Position numbers and translations under genes: made by a program. A stretch of DNA of 64,000 bases from Thiomonas intermedia (GTDB lineage: Bacteria; Pseudomonadota; Gammaproteobacteria; Burkholderiales; Burkholderiaceae_C): the NCBI RefSeq assembly GCF_002028405.1, contig NZ_CP020046.1, forward strand, positions 2,666,001-2,730,000. Direction: 5' to 3'. Below the pieces are notes generated by a model. That model did not search any database. It saw only the letters and a program-made list of their open reading frames with translations, and was not told where the DNA came from. This document shows positions 33,470 through 41,852 of the stretch, piece after piece (within the stretch, counting starts at the first letter, position 1; each line of letters opens with the position of its first letter).

Positions 33470-33618
33470 GGCTGAATCCTTGAAGAGGCAGTTTTGCTGC
33501 GGTGCCGCAATTATGCTGCAACGCAGTATTTCCGGGTAAACCCGAATGGTGATTCTGTGTTGCAGTTGCAACAAAAGGCTCATGACGCGTGCCGCCGCGG
33601 GCGACATGCCGGTCTCCT

Positions 33619-33624
33619 TATAAT
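33619..33624 (+). promoter_or_regulatory. -10 element upstream of argD
   Basis: A perfect TATAAT lies 69 bp before the argD ATG and 11 bp before a terminator-like hairpin. The -35 region is GC-rich and not consensus. Confidence 0.45.
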
Positions 33625-33635
33625 TCGCCATTGCT

Positions 33636-33675
33636 CCCGGTGGTGCAGAGCCCTGTGCCACCGGGTTTGTTTTTT
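33636..33675 (+). terminator. Intrinsic terminator in the argD leader (possible attenuator)
   Basis: CCCGGTGG (33636-33643) pairs with CCACCGGG (33658-33665), followed immediately by TTTGTTTTTT. The structure has every feature of an intrinsic terminator but lies inside the transcript predicted from the TATAAT at 33619, 18 bp before the argD ATG. Confidence 0.7.
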
Positions 33676-33692
33676 GCAACGGAGAACCGTCC

Positions 33693-34880
33693 ATGTCCTC
33701 GCATCTGATGAACACTTATGCGCGTCAAGCCATCGCCTTCTCGCATGGCGAGGGAGCCTGGATCTGGGACACCGAAGGGCGACGCTATCTGGATGCCCTG
33801 TCCGGCATCGCGGTCAACACGCTGGGCCATGCGCATCCGCGTTTGGTGGCCGCGCTGACTGATCAGGTCGGCAAGCTCATCCACACCTCCAATCTGTATC
33901 AGATTCCCCTGCAGGAGCAGCTCGCCGAGCGGCTTTGCGCCCTGGGCGACATGGAGACGGCGTTTTTCTGCAATTCTGGGCTGGAGGCCAACGAGGCCGC
34001 GATCAAGCTGGCGCGGTTGCACGGCCACAACCGCGGCATTGCCCGTCCGGAGATCGTGGTGTTCGAGCGCGCGTTCCACGGACGTTCGCTGGCTACGCTC
34101 TCGGCCACGGGCAATCCCAAGGTGCAAAAGGGCTTCGAGCCCCTGGTTGAAGGTTTTGTGCGCGTGGCGTTGAACGACGCTGCGGCGTTGCAGACGGTGG
34201 CCGATACGCATCCCCATGTCGTGGCGGTCTTCGTCGAGGCCATTCAGGGCGAGGGCGGCATCCAGCCTGCGCAGGCCGATTTTCTGCGCACCGCACGCGC
34301 GCTCTGCGATCGGCATGGCTGGCTGTTGATGATCGACGAGGTGCAGTGCGGCACGGGACGCACCGGCAAGTGGTTCGCCCACCAATGGGCTGGCGTGAAG
34401 CCCGACGTGATCGCCATGGCCAAGGGGCTGGCGTCGGGGGTGCCCATTGGCGCCCTGCTGGCGCGCGGAACGGCCGCGACGACGTTCGGCCCCGGCCAGC
34501 ACGGCACCACCTTTGGCGGCAATCCGCTGGCGTGCCGCGCGGCGCTGGAAACCCTCGCGGTGATCGAAGACGAGGGTCTTCTGGCCAACGCCGACGCGCG
34601 TGGCGCACAGATTCAAGGGGCTTTGCGCCAGGCGTTTGCGGGCACGCCGGGGGTCGTGGAGGTGCGCGGCCAGGGACTGATGATCGGCATCGAGCTCGAC
34701 CGCCCCGCTGGCGCCCTGGTTGGGCAGATGCTGGAGCGCGGGGTGTTGCTCAACGTCACCCAGGATCGCGTCATCCGGCTTCTTCCGCCGCTGATCTTCA
34801 CGGAGGAGCAGGCCGACGCGCTGGTGCAGGCGCTGGTCCCCACGGTGCAGGGTTTTCTGCAAACGGCGCCGGCACAGTGA
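33693..34880 (+). CDS. argD: Acetylornithine aminotransferase
   Basis: A 395-residue PLP enzyme of arginine synthesis (N-acetylglutamate semialdehyde to N-acetylornithine). It shows TEGRRYLDALSGIAVNTLGH, FFCNSGLEANEAAIKLAR, the Asp motif LLMIDEVQCGTGRTGKWF, the PLP lysine in VIAMAKGLASGVPIGA and HGTTFGGNPLACRAAL. ATG 33693 has GGAG eight bases upstream. argF follows after 19 bp, so the two form an operon. A terminator-like hairpin just upstream suggests control by attenuation. Confidence 0.96.
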   Translation: MSSHLMNTYARQAIAFSHGEGAWIWDTEGRRYLDALSGIAVNTLGHAHPRLVAALTDQVGKLIHTSNLYQIPLQEQLAERLCALGDMETAFFCNSGLEANEAAIKLARLHGHNRGIARPEIVVFERAFHGRSLATLSATGNPKVQKGFEPLVEGFVRVALNDAAALQTVADTHPHVVAVFVEAIQGEGGIQPAQADFLRTARALCDRHGWLLMIDEVQCGTGRTGKWFAHQWAGVKPDVIAMAKGLASGVPIGALLARGTAATTFGPGQHGTTFGGNPLACRAALETLAVIEDEGLLANADARGAQIQGALRQAFAGTPGVVEVRGQGLMIGIELDRPAGALVGQMLERGVLLNVTQDRVIRLLPPLIFTEEQADALVQALVPTVQGFLQTAPAQ

Positions 34881-34899
34881 GATGAACAAGGAGGCTTTG

Positions 34900-35835
34900 A
34901 TGAAAACGACGCTGCGGCACTATCTGCAATTTTCCGACCTCAGCCGCGAGGAGTACGACTACGTCTTTGCCCGCGCGGCGCTGATCAAGGCCAAGTTCAA
35001 GCGCTACGAGCCGCATCAGCCCCTGGTCGATCGCACGCTGGCGATGATTTTCGAGAAGCACTCCACCCGCACCCGCCTGAGTTTCGAGGCCGGCATGCAT
35101 CAGCTCGGCGGCGCGGCCATCTACATCAACACCCGCGACAGCCAGTTGGGGCGCGGCGAGCCCATCGAAGATGCGGCGCAGGTATTTTCGCGCATGGTCG
35201 ACCTGGTGATGATCCGCACTTACGGTCAGGAGATCGTCGAGCGTTTTGCCGCGCATTCGCGCGTGCCGGTGATCAACGGCCTGACGAATGAATTCCATCC
35301 CTGCCAGATCCTCGCCGATGTCATGACCTACATCGAGCATCGCGGCCCGATCCAGGGCAAGACCGTGGCCTGGATCGGTGATGCCAACAATATGTTCTAC
35401 ACCTGGCTGCAGGCCGCGGAAGTGCTCGATTTCACCTTGCACTTCGCCGGGCCCAAAGGCTATGGCGTGGAGAAGGACCGGCCCGGCTATCCGCTGAGCG
35501 CCGCTCAGATCGCGCATTTGCGCGAGTTCGCCGATCCGCGGCAGGCCTGCGCGGGCGCGCATCTGGTCACCACCGATGTGTGGACGAGCATGGGCTTTGA
35601 AGCCGAGAAGGTGGCTCGTGAACAAGCCTTTGACGGCTTCATGGTCGATGCGGACATGATGGCGCGCGCTCAGGCTGACGCGGTGTTCATGCACTGTCTG
35701 CCGGCCCATCGCGGCGAGGAGGTGGCCGCCGAGGTCATCGACGGACCGCAGAGCGTGGTGTGGGACGAGGCGGAAAACCGTCTTCACGGCCAGAAGGCGC
35801 TGATGGAATTTCTGCTGCTCGGCCGCCTGGACTGA
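34900..35835 (+). CDS. argF: Ornithine carbamoyltransferase
   Basis: A 311-residue enzyme making citrulline from ornithine and carbamoyl phosphate. The carbamoyl-phosphate motif STRTR, the HPCQ motif (NEFHPCQILAD) and the ornithine-loop Cys in HCLPAHRG are all present, as is TDVWTSMG. The start is ATG 34900 (MKTTLRHYL), set by AGGAGG five to six bases before it; the ATG at 34882 in the same frame has none and would contain that Shine-Dalgarno inside the gene. Second gene of argD-argF. Confidence 0.96.
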   Translation: MKTTLRHYLQFSDLSREEYDYVFARAALIKAKFKRYEPHQPLVDRTLAMIFEKHSTRTRLSFEAGMHQLGGAAIYINTRDSQLGRGEPIEDAAQVFSRMVDLVMIRTYGQEIVERFAAHSRVPVINGLTNEFHPCQILADVMTYIEHRGPIQGKTVAWIGDANNMFYTWLQAAEVLDFTLHFAGPKGYGVEKDRPGYPLSAAQIAHLREFADPRQACAGAHLVTTDVWTSMGFEAEKVAREQAFDGFMVDADMMARAQADAVFMHCLPAHRGEEVAAEVIDGPQSVVWDEAENRLHGQKALMEFLLLGRLD

Positions 35836-35877
35836 CGGGTTCTCCTGGTGCCTGAGGGCAGCAGCCTTGCCCCAAGA

Positions 35878-35926
35878 CAACGCTGAGCAAGCCCCTCGCG
35901 CACCATCGCGGGAACTTGTTCAGCGT
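35878..35926. repeat. Dispersed palindromic intergenic repeat, copy 2
   Basis: The left arm ACGCTGAGCAAGCCCCTCGCG (35880-35900) pairs, with four to five mismatches, with 35907-35926 around a 6-nt loop. It follows argF by 44 bp and may act as its 3' hairpin. The right arm plus loop is identical over 24 bp to 4136-4159. Confidence 0.65.
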
Positions 35927-35969
35927 CGCCCTAAGCCACCTTTAAGCCTGTCTGAGCAGAATCCGGGTG

Positions 35970-35994
35970 CGGTGCATCACGAAGCGATGCACCG
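35970..35994. other. Perfect 9-bp palindrome upstream of the 36.0-kb membrane protein
   Basis: CGGTGCATC (35970-35978) and GATGCACCG (35986-35994) flank ACGAAGC, ending 15 bp before the ATG at 36010. No T-run. It could be an operator or a leader hairpin close to the ribosome site. Confidence 0.45.
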
Positions 35995-36009
35995 TCCGGG
36001 AGTTCAGGC

Positions 36010-37086
36010 ATGGCGTCCACACAACAGATATCTCCGGCGTCGCGTCACGGCAGTGGCGTTCCCCAGGTCAGGCTGCCCTTGCCCCAGGCAGAGCCGCAGC
36101 ATGAGGGGCCGCGAAGGGCGGCCGACGTGGCGGCGATGCGGGCACTGCGTTGGGCGCGCATCGCGTTCGGCGTGTGCTTCGCCATCAATCTCGGCCTGCA
36201 TTTCCACCCTCACTATGTGGCGCATTTCGCCGCTCATTTCGCCCGGCCGACCGCTGGTACCTTGGTTCAGCCGCCTTGGCGCGCCGCCTGGCGCGGTGCG
36301 GTCTGGCTTGTTCTCTCGGCTGTCGGGGTGAACAAGGCGCTGGCCTTGCTCTTCGGTATCGAGGCGTTGCTGACGGTCGGCCTGTTGACGGGGTGGGCGT
36401 TTCCGCCGCTGGGTTGGCTGGGGCTGGCCTACGAGCTATTCCTGTGGAGCACGCTCGGCGGCGGTGCTGCGAGCGCGGCTGCGCTCGTCTATGCGCTGGG
36501 TTTCGCCTTGCTGTTGCTGCTGCGCGCCTGGCAGGGTTCGGCATGGTCTGGTGCGGCCTTGGGGCGGCCCGCTTCCCGGCGGGTGCGCTGGGCTTTCTGG
36601 CTGACTGGACTGCTCTGGGCCGCCACCGCCTGGGCGGCGTGGCAGCCGGCCATCGGGGCGCATCTGTCGGCGTCGCTGGCGCAGGCCCAGCGGGCCGCGC
36701 CGGACTGGCAGATCGAGTGGATCGACCTCTGGACAGGCCTGGGGCATGCGCTCGGCATGGAGGTTCTCGCCGTTCTGGTCACCGCGGTCGGGTCCTTGAT
36801 CGCCGCGGGATTGCTGCTTGCGCCCTGGCTGTCGCGTGGCTCGCGCCGAATGCTGCTCTGGGGCGGATGGGGCTTCAGTCTCCTGGCGTGGAGTCTGCAT
36901 GGCGGGTTTGGCGTCTGGACACTGGGGCACGCCGACTTGCTCAGCGGCGCGGCGATCGGTGCGGTGCTGTTTGCGCTCCTGTTGAGCGCGCAACACTGGC
37001 TAGAGGATGTCCCCGTGACCACGCGCGCCGATCCGCCAACCCGGCGGGCAGCCGATCAGCCCGGCGTCGACGTTGGGTGGCTGTGA
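36010..37086 (+). CDS. Polytopic inner-membrane protein of unknown function
   Basis: 358 residues with roughly eight hydrophobic helices. A polar N-terminus of about 40 residues precedes the first (ALRWARIAFGVCFAINLGLH). His-rich loop HFHPHYVAHFAAHFAR follows helix 1, and a central periplasmic-like loop reads LSASLAQAQRAAPDWQIEWI. The family is not recognised; the arrangement is loosely reminiscent of DoxX/HTTM-type membrane proteins, but I cannot assign it. The C-terminal end overlaps by 31 bp the convergent DUF2007 gene. ATG 36010 is supported by a GGGAG about 10 bases upstream. Confidence 0.7.
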   Translation: MASTQQISPASRHGSGVPQVRLPLPQAEPQHEGPRRAADVAAMRALRWARIAFGVCFAINLGLHFHPHYVAHFAAHFARPTAGTLVQPPWRAAWRGAVWLVLSAVGVNKALALLFGIEALLTVGLLTGWAFPPLGWLGLAYELFLWSTLGGGAASAAALVYALGFALLLLLRAWQGSAWSGAALGRPASRRVRWAFWLTGLLWAATAWAAWQPAIGAHLSASLAQAQRAAPDWQIEWIDLWTGLGHALGMEVLAVLVTAVGSLIAAGLLLAPWLSRGSRRMLLWGGWGFSLLAWSLHGGFGVWTLGHADLLSGAAIGAVLFALLLSAQHWLEDVPVTTRADPPTRRAADQPGVDVGWL

Positions 37087-37376
37087 CCGCAGTTCCAGCA
37101 CTGGGCGAACTGTGCGCCGTGGCGTTCACCGCATTCGGGGCAGGTCCAGCCGGCACCGCGTACAGGGGTGCGCAACTCGCGCACCAACTGCCGGGCGCCT
37201 GCCAGATCGTTGTCGTCCATGACCCAGACGGCCGGATCGCATTGGTCGGGCGGTATCTCCCCAGCGATACTGGTGAGGTAGCGCGAAAACACTTCGGCGC
37301 GCATGCCGGCGGCGTTGAGTGCGTCGGCCCAGAGCGTGGCGATGACCAGGTTGGGCGCAATCTCCACCCGCTTCAT
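37056..37376 (-). CDS. DUF2007 (putative signal-transducing) protein with zinc ribbon
   Basis: 106 residues. The N-terminal part (VEIAPNLVIATLWADALNAA, later GMRAEVFSRYLTSIAGEIPP and AVWVMDDNDLAGARQLVREL) matches the DUF2007 fold related to PII-like proteins. The C-terminus is a zinc ribbon: CPEC (about residue 81) and CWNC (about 94). The ATG at 37376 overlaps the stop of rsgA (ATGA), so it is the distal gene of the rsgA operon. It overlaps the convergent membrane-protein gene. Confidence 0.8.
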   Translation of the reverse strand: MKRVEIAPNLVIATLWADALNAAGMRAEVFSRYLTSIAGEIPPDQCDPAVWVMDDNDLAGARQLVRELRTPVRGAGWTCPECGERHGAQFAQCWNCGHSHPTSTPG

Positions 37377-38338
37377 CGCGAGGCGGCCGAGGTGAGTTCG
37401 GCGTAGAGCGTGCGATACAACGCCAGTCGCGCGGCAGAGATGGCCTGTGGATCGGTGGTGAAGACGCAGCCGGGCTCGTCCCGGTGGGTGCAGTTCTGGA
37501 ATCGGCACTGGCCGATGCGCGCCCTGATTTCCGGAAAGCCGTGCTGCAACTGCGACACGGAAAGATGGTGCAGGCCGAACGACTGAAAGCCTGGCGAATC
37601 CATCAGGGTGCTGCCTTCGGGCAGGCCAGGCAGGGCATAGAGGCGCGTCGCCGTGGTGGTGTGTTTGCCGGCAGACAGGGCAAGCGAAATCTCGCGGGTG
37701 GGCGCCTGCGCCAGCGGCACCAGCAGATTCGTCAGGCTGGATTTGCCCACGCCCGACGCGCCCAGCAGCAAGGTGGTCTGGCCGCTGAGCAAAGAGGTGA
37801 GCGCCTCCAGCGCGGCCTGCGGTGCGGTGCGTACCGACAATTCAACGACCTCGTAGCCCAGCCCGCTGTAGAGCGCCATCTCCGCACGCGCAGCGGCGGC
37901 TTGCGGCAGATCGCACTTGTTCAGCGCCAAAGTGACGGGGATGTCGGCGGCCTCGGCCGCGATGAGCGCCCGGCCGATCAGCCCGTGCTGAATGCCGGGA
38001 TAGGTCGCGGTGACCAGCAGCACCCGGTCGAGGTTGGCGGCGAACATCTTGCTGCGCCACGGGTCTTCGCGCCACAAGGCGTTGCGCCGGGCCTGCACGT
38101 GTTCGATGGCCAGCGGCGGATGCCCCGGCGCAAGAACGACCCGGTCGCCGCACACCACTTCGGCACGTTTGCCGCGCGGCACGCAGGCGAGCACTTCCCC
38201 GTTGTCGAGCTGAGCCAGGTAGTGCCGCCCGAAAGCGCCGACGATGCGCGCCGACAGGCCGTGGGCTCCGGGAGCCGGCGGTTTCGCGTTGCGCTTGCCT
38301 TTGGGGCGCTGGGTGCTGGGCCGGTCCAACGCGTCCAT
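37373..38338 (-). CDS. rsgA: Ribosome small-subunit-dependent GTPase RsgA
   Basis: A 321-residue GTPase acting in late 30S maturation. The G motifs are circularly permuted, as the family requires: NKCD (G4) comes before GASGVGKSS (G1), then DSPGF (G3). An N-terminal OB-fold (LSARIVGAFGRHYLAQLDNG) precedes them, and a C-terminal zinc site (CRFQNCTHRDEPGC) follows. ATG 38338 (MDALDRP) starts a basic N-terminal tail. Upstream by 8 bp is the pterin dehydratase gene, and further up the M48 protease, likely one operon. Confidence 0.95.
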   Translation of the reverse strand: MDALDRPSTQRPKGKRNAKPPAPGAHGLSARIVGAFGRHYLAQLDNGEVLACVPRGKRAEVVCGDRVVLAPGHPPLAIEHVQARRNALWREDPWRSKMFAANLDRVLLVTATYPGIQHGLIGRALIAAEAADIPVTLALNKCDLPQAAAARAEMALYSGLGYEVVELSVRTAPQAALEALTSLLSGQTTLLLGASGVGKSSLTNLLVPLAQAPTREISLALSAGKHTTTATRLYALPGLPEGSTLMDSPGFQSFGLHHLSVSQLQHGFPEIRARIGQCRFQNCTHRDEPGCVFTTDPQAISAARLALYRTLYAELTSAASR

Positions 38339-38346
38339 GCAGGGTT

Positions 38347-38691
38347 TCAGCGCGCGGCGCCCTGTGCATACACCGCGTCGGCCTTGGCTGCACAGACAAA
38401 GTCGTTGCGGGTGATGCCCCCTGCCGAGTGCGTGTTGAACGCTACGCTGCAACGGTTGTACTGCACCAGCAGGTCGGGGTGATGATCTTCGCGGTGCACC
38501 ACCCAGGCCAGCGCATTGACGAAGGCCAGGGTCTGGTAATAGTTGCCGAAGGTGAAGGTCTTGCGGATGCTGCCGTTCTCGAACCGCCAGCCCTCCAGCA
38601 GCGCAAGATAGGGCGCCATGGCGGCATCGTCGAGCCGGTGCCCAGGGCCGAGTTCCTGGCAGTGATCGTTGAGCAAATCCTGTGAGGTCAT
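38347..38691 (-). CDS. phhB: 4a-hydroxytetrahydrobiopterin dehydratase (pterin carbinolamine dehydratase)
   Basis: A 114-residue enzyme that dehydrates 4a-hydroxy-tetrahydropterin. It shows LEGWRFENGSIRKTFTFGNY, AFVNALAWVVHREDHHPDLL with the catalytic His pair, and YNRCSVAFNTHSAGGITRND, which are family-specific. ATG at 38691. No phenylalanine hydroxylase gene is in the window. The gene is 11 bp downstream of the M48 peptidase gene and 8 bp before rsgA. Confidence 0.93.
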   Translation of the reverse strand: MTSQDLLNDHCQELGPGHRLDDAAMAPYLALLEGWRFENGSIRKTFTFGNYYQTLAFVNALAWVVHREDHHPDLLVQYNRCSVAFNTHSAGGITRNDFVCAAKADAVYAQGAAR

Positions 38692-38702
38692 GACCGTTCG
38701 AT

Positions 38703-40013
38703 TCAGGCGGCAGCCGAGGCCGGCGAAGGCGCCCCTTGGTGGGCGGGCAGGGCTCCGAGACGCTCGAGCCGCTGCAGGGCAGGCGGGTGGCTGTAGTAGA
38801 AGCGCACATACACCGGGTCGGGCGTCAGCGTGCTGGCATTGTCGCGGTACAGGGTGACGAGGGCTTCACCCAGGGCGCGAGCGTCGCTGTGCTCGGCCGC
38901 GTAGGCGTCGGCTTCGAACTCGTGCTTGCGCGAGGTGGCCGCGCCCAGTGGGCTGAAAAACACGCCAAACACCGGCAGCGCCAGGCTGAACAGAATCAGC
39001 GCGAGCGCATGATTCGGCGCGAACAGATGGGGCATCACCCCCAGGCCCACATAGAACCACACCTGGTTGGACAGCCAACCCAGCAAGGCAAAGCCCGCCA
39101 GACTGACCCCGAACATCACCACCATGCGCTTGAGAATGTGGTGACGCTTGTAGTGCCCCACTTCGTGCGCGAGCACGCCTTCGATCTGCGCCGGGCTGAG
39201 CTGGCCCAGCAGCGTGTCGAACAACACCACGCGCCGCGCCGCGCCCATGCCGGTGAAGTAGGCGTTGGCATGCGCGCTGCGGCGCGAGCCATCCATGACG
39301 AACAGGCCCGACAGCGCGAAGTTGCAACGCTGCATGAGGGCTTGCGCGCGGGTTTTCACCTCGCCGTCGGGCAGCGGCTGGAATTTGTTGAACAACGGGG
39401 CGATGACCAGCGGATACGCCACCATCATCAGCAGGCTGAACGCCGTGAGCCCGGCCCAGGCCCAGAGCCACCACCACCCTCCAGCGACCTGCATGATCCA
39501 GAGCACCAGCAGGGCCAGCGGCACCATGAGCACGGCCCCGACCAGCGCATTCTTGAGCAGATCGGCGACGAACATGCGAGGGGTGAGCCGGTTGAAGCCG
39601 AAGCGCGACTCCAGCCCGAAGGTGCGTGCGATGTCCCAGGGCAGATCGAGCAGCGAGCCGATCACGGCGAAGGCCACCAGCAGCGCAAGCTGCCCTCCCA
39701 AAGCGGTGCCGAAGGTGCTACTGACCCAGGTGTTGAGCAGATGCAGACCGCCTTCGAGCGTCCACACCAGCACGATCATGGCCGAGAACAAGGTGGTCCA
39801 CAAACCGAAGCGCAGCTTGGCCACGGTGTAATCGGCGGCCTTCTGATGCGCTTCGAGTGGAATGCTGTCGCGAAACGGTGCGGGCACGGCCTCGCGGTGT
39901 TCCAGCACATGGCGCTGCTGGCGCTGGGCCAGCCAGAGCTTCAAGGCGGTGCCGCCGATCAGCGCGGCGGCGAACAGCACGCTCCAGGCGAGGGCGAAAT
40001 GTTGCGGGCTCAT
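38703..40013 (-). CDS. Ste24-type M48 membrane zinc endopeptidase
   Basis: 436 residues with about seven membrane helices. The zinc site is AHEVGHYKRHH (HExxH, about residue 280), with the third ligand in HEFEADAYA (about 357). The N-terminal domain (HQKAADYTVAKLRFGL, later LPWDIARTFGLESRFGFNR) is that of CAAX prenyl protease 1/Ste24 homologues rather than HtpX. In bacteria these degrade or process membrane proteins. First gene of the leftward run protease-phhB-rsgA-DUF2007. Divergent from orn. Confidence 0.92.
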   Translation of the reverse strand: MSPQHFALAWSVLFAAALIGGTALKLWLAQRQQRHVLEHREAVPAPFRDSIPLEAHQKAADYTVAKLRFGLWTTLFSAMIVLVWTLEGGLHLLNTWVSSTFGTALGGQLALLVAFAVIGSLLDLPWDIARTFGLESRFGFNRLTPRMFVADLLKNALVGAVLMVPLALLVLWIMQVAGGWWWLWAWAGLTAFSLLMMVAYPLVIAPLFNKFQPLPDGEVKTRAQALMQRCNFALSGLFVMDGSRRSAHANAYFTGMGAARRVVLFDTLLGQLSPAQIEGVLAHEVGHYKRHHILKRMVVMFGVSLAGFALLGWLSNQVWFYVGLGVMPHLFAPNHALALILFSLALPVFGVFFSPLGAATSRKHEFEADAYAAEHSDARALGEALVTLYRDNASTLTPDPVYVRFYYSHPPALQRLERLGALPAHQGAPSPASAAA

Positions 40014-40169
40014 GCGAAAATCCTTGTCAGTCTGGCTGTCGGTTCCCGCCCGGGGTTTCCCATCAGGGGCTTTCCATCAGGGCGCAACCGTGTTTCTCAA
40101 GAGGCCAGATTATCCCACCCGACCCGTCTCCGCCACGCGTCTTCGCCTTTCCCACACTGAGTGCATCCC

Positions 40170-40772
40170 ATGTCCGATTCCGCCGCTTCCCTCCTCGCCT
40201 GCCACGACGACAACCTCATCTGGGTCGACATGGAAATGACGGGCCTGAATCCCGACACCGATCGCATCATCGAAGTGGCCGTGGTCGTGACAGACCCGCA
40301 GCTCACCGTGCGCGTGGAGGGCCCGGTGCTGGCCATTCACCAGAGCGACGCCGTGCTGGCCGGCATGGACGCCTGGAACCAGAACACCCACGGCAAGTCC
40401 GGCCTGACCGACCGGGTGCGCGCCAGCACGGTGGACGAGGCGCAGGCCAGCCGCGAGATCATGGCTTTCCTCAAGAAGCATGTGCCCGCAGGCAAGTCGC
40501 CCATGTGCGGCAACACCATCTGCCAGGACCGCCGCTTCATGGCCCGCGGCATGCCCGAGCTGGAGGCCTATTTTCATTACCGCAACCTCGACGTGAGCAC
40601 CCTCAAGGAACTCGCCCGCCGCTGGCGCCCTGAACTGGTGGCCGCCTTCAAGAAGCAGCAGGCCCACACCGCGCTGGCCGACATCCAGGAATCCATCGAC
40701 GAACTGCGCCACTACCGCGAGCACTTCCTGCGCGTGCCGGTGGTGGGGATGGATCCCGAGGTGGCGGGTTGA
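40170..40772 (+). CDS. orn: Oligoribonuclease
   Basis: A 200-residue 3'-5' exonuclease of the DEDDh family that clears di- to pentanucleotides, including pGpG from c-di-GMP breakdown. It shows [20 protein letters not shown] with two catalytic acids, [20 protein letters not shown], and the final [21 protein letters not shown] with His and Asp. ATG 40170 (MSDSAASL) is preferred over an upstream GTG. It matters for the two diguanylate cyclases in this window. Confidence 0.95.
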   Translation: MSDSAASLLACHDDNLIWVDMEMTGLNPDTDRIIEVAVVVTDPQLTVRVEGPVLAIHQSDAVLAGMDAWNQNTHGKSGLTDRVRASTVDEAQASREIMAFLKKHVPAGKSPMCGNTICQDRRFMARGMPELEAYFHYRNLDVSTLKELARRWRPELVAAFKKQQAHTALADIQESIDELRHYREHFLRVPVVGMDPEVAG

Positions 40773-40807
40773 GCCCTCAGGAAGTGTTGACAGATCCGCT
40801 TCGATAT

Positions 40808-41746
40808 CTACCGGGTCGCTGTCGTGGACTTGCGGCTCTGCCGTGGCGGATGGCCGAAACATTGCCGGTAGGCGCGACTGAAGTGAGCCGGATCGGTGAA
40901 GCCGCATTGATAGGCCACCGAAGCAACCGACATATGCCGTGAGGCCGGGTGTTCAAGGAGAACGCGGGCGGCCTCCAGTCTGCGGTGTTTCACCAGTCTG
41001 GAAAAGGTGATGCCGCGCAGTGACGCGAGCCGGTGGAGATAGCGCTCTGAGATGCCCACAGCTCGCGCGCAGCGGGAAGGCGACAGCGCTGACGCATCGA
41101 ACAAATGGGCTTCGACGTAGGACAGAACCTGTTGCCAGCGGGTGGCGTTCGGCGGATAGGCTGGCTCGGCATCTTGCCCAATACTGTGATAGGCAGCGGC
41201 GATCAGCCAGGGCAGCGCGAACCCCGCATACAGGCCGCTGACGGAACCCATGTCGTTTGTTGGCAGCAGTCCGTGTAAATGACTTGAGGCAACGATTCCT
41301 GGCCGCAGATGCTGCCGGTCTTCGCGTCTGGCCTGATGCCAGAGCAAGGTGCTGCGCGGTATTTTGACGGCGATGAGACGAGCAGGCGTCTCGAAGACGA
41401 TGCGCGAGGGTTGTTGCAGGTTGCGAAACGACAGGTCGCCGCCACGAAAACGCAGCGCTGTTCCTTCCTGCTCGATCACACCATCGCCCTCGATGACGAT
41501 ATGGCTCAGGACGCTGTCGCGAGCCTCGGCCGTCAAATCGGACAGGTGCTGCGCGGTATGCGTGATGATCTGCGGCTGCACCACCAGCGGCGTCATGAGC
41601 ATGGCGCCCGCGCGAACCTCCTGCTCGATGTGACCGCCCGGGCCGTGGGAGCTGAGTCTGATGTGTCCAGGCACAAACCGGCGCGACAACAATTGCGCCC
41701 AGTTCGCAGGGCTGTGGGGCGTGCCGCCGTTCAGGTGATCGGGCAT
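40808..41746 (-). CDS. AraC-family transcriptional regulator
   Basis: About 312 residues. The N-terminal 190 residues resemble the AraC-binding-like domain found in Pseudomonas/Burkholderia regulators (EQEGTALRFRGGDLSFRNLQ). The C-terminal 100 residues are the double helix-turn-helix: SRCARAVGISERYLHRL and SVASVAYQCGFTDPAHFSRA, then FGHPPRQSR. ATG 41746 (MPDHLNGG); a longer frame opens with TTG at 41785. It is divergent from an MFS transporter 106 bp away and probably controls it. The ligand is unknown. Confidence 0.88.
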   Translation of the reverse strand: MPDHLNGGTPHSPANWAQLLSRRFVPGHIRLSSHGPGGHIEQEVRAGAMLMTPLVVQPQIITHTAQHLSDLTAEARDSVLSHIVIEGDGVIEQEGTALRFRGGDLSFRNLQQPSRIVFETPARLIAVKIPRSTLLWHQARREDRQHLRPGIVASSHLHGLLPTNDMGSVSGLYAGFALPWLIAAAYHSIGQDAEPAYPPNATRWQQVLSYVEAHLFDASALSPSRCARAVGISERYLHRLASLRGITFSRLVKHRRLEAARVLLEHPASRHMSVASVAYQCGFTDPAHFSRAYRQCFGHPPRQSRKSTTATR

Positions 41747-41852
41747 GTGCAGTGTCGTCCTCAAAACAAGTTCAGGCGCAGCCAAGTGTATGCGGGGGCG
41801 CTGTCTACGATGCAGATTCAGACAGTGCCTGAGACACGCTTGATTTCTACCT

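Noticed and set aside
34882-34899. Earlier argF start (MNKEAL)
   Set aside because: The AGGAGG ribosome site for ATG 34900 lies inside this extension, and no site precedes 34882.
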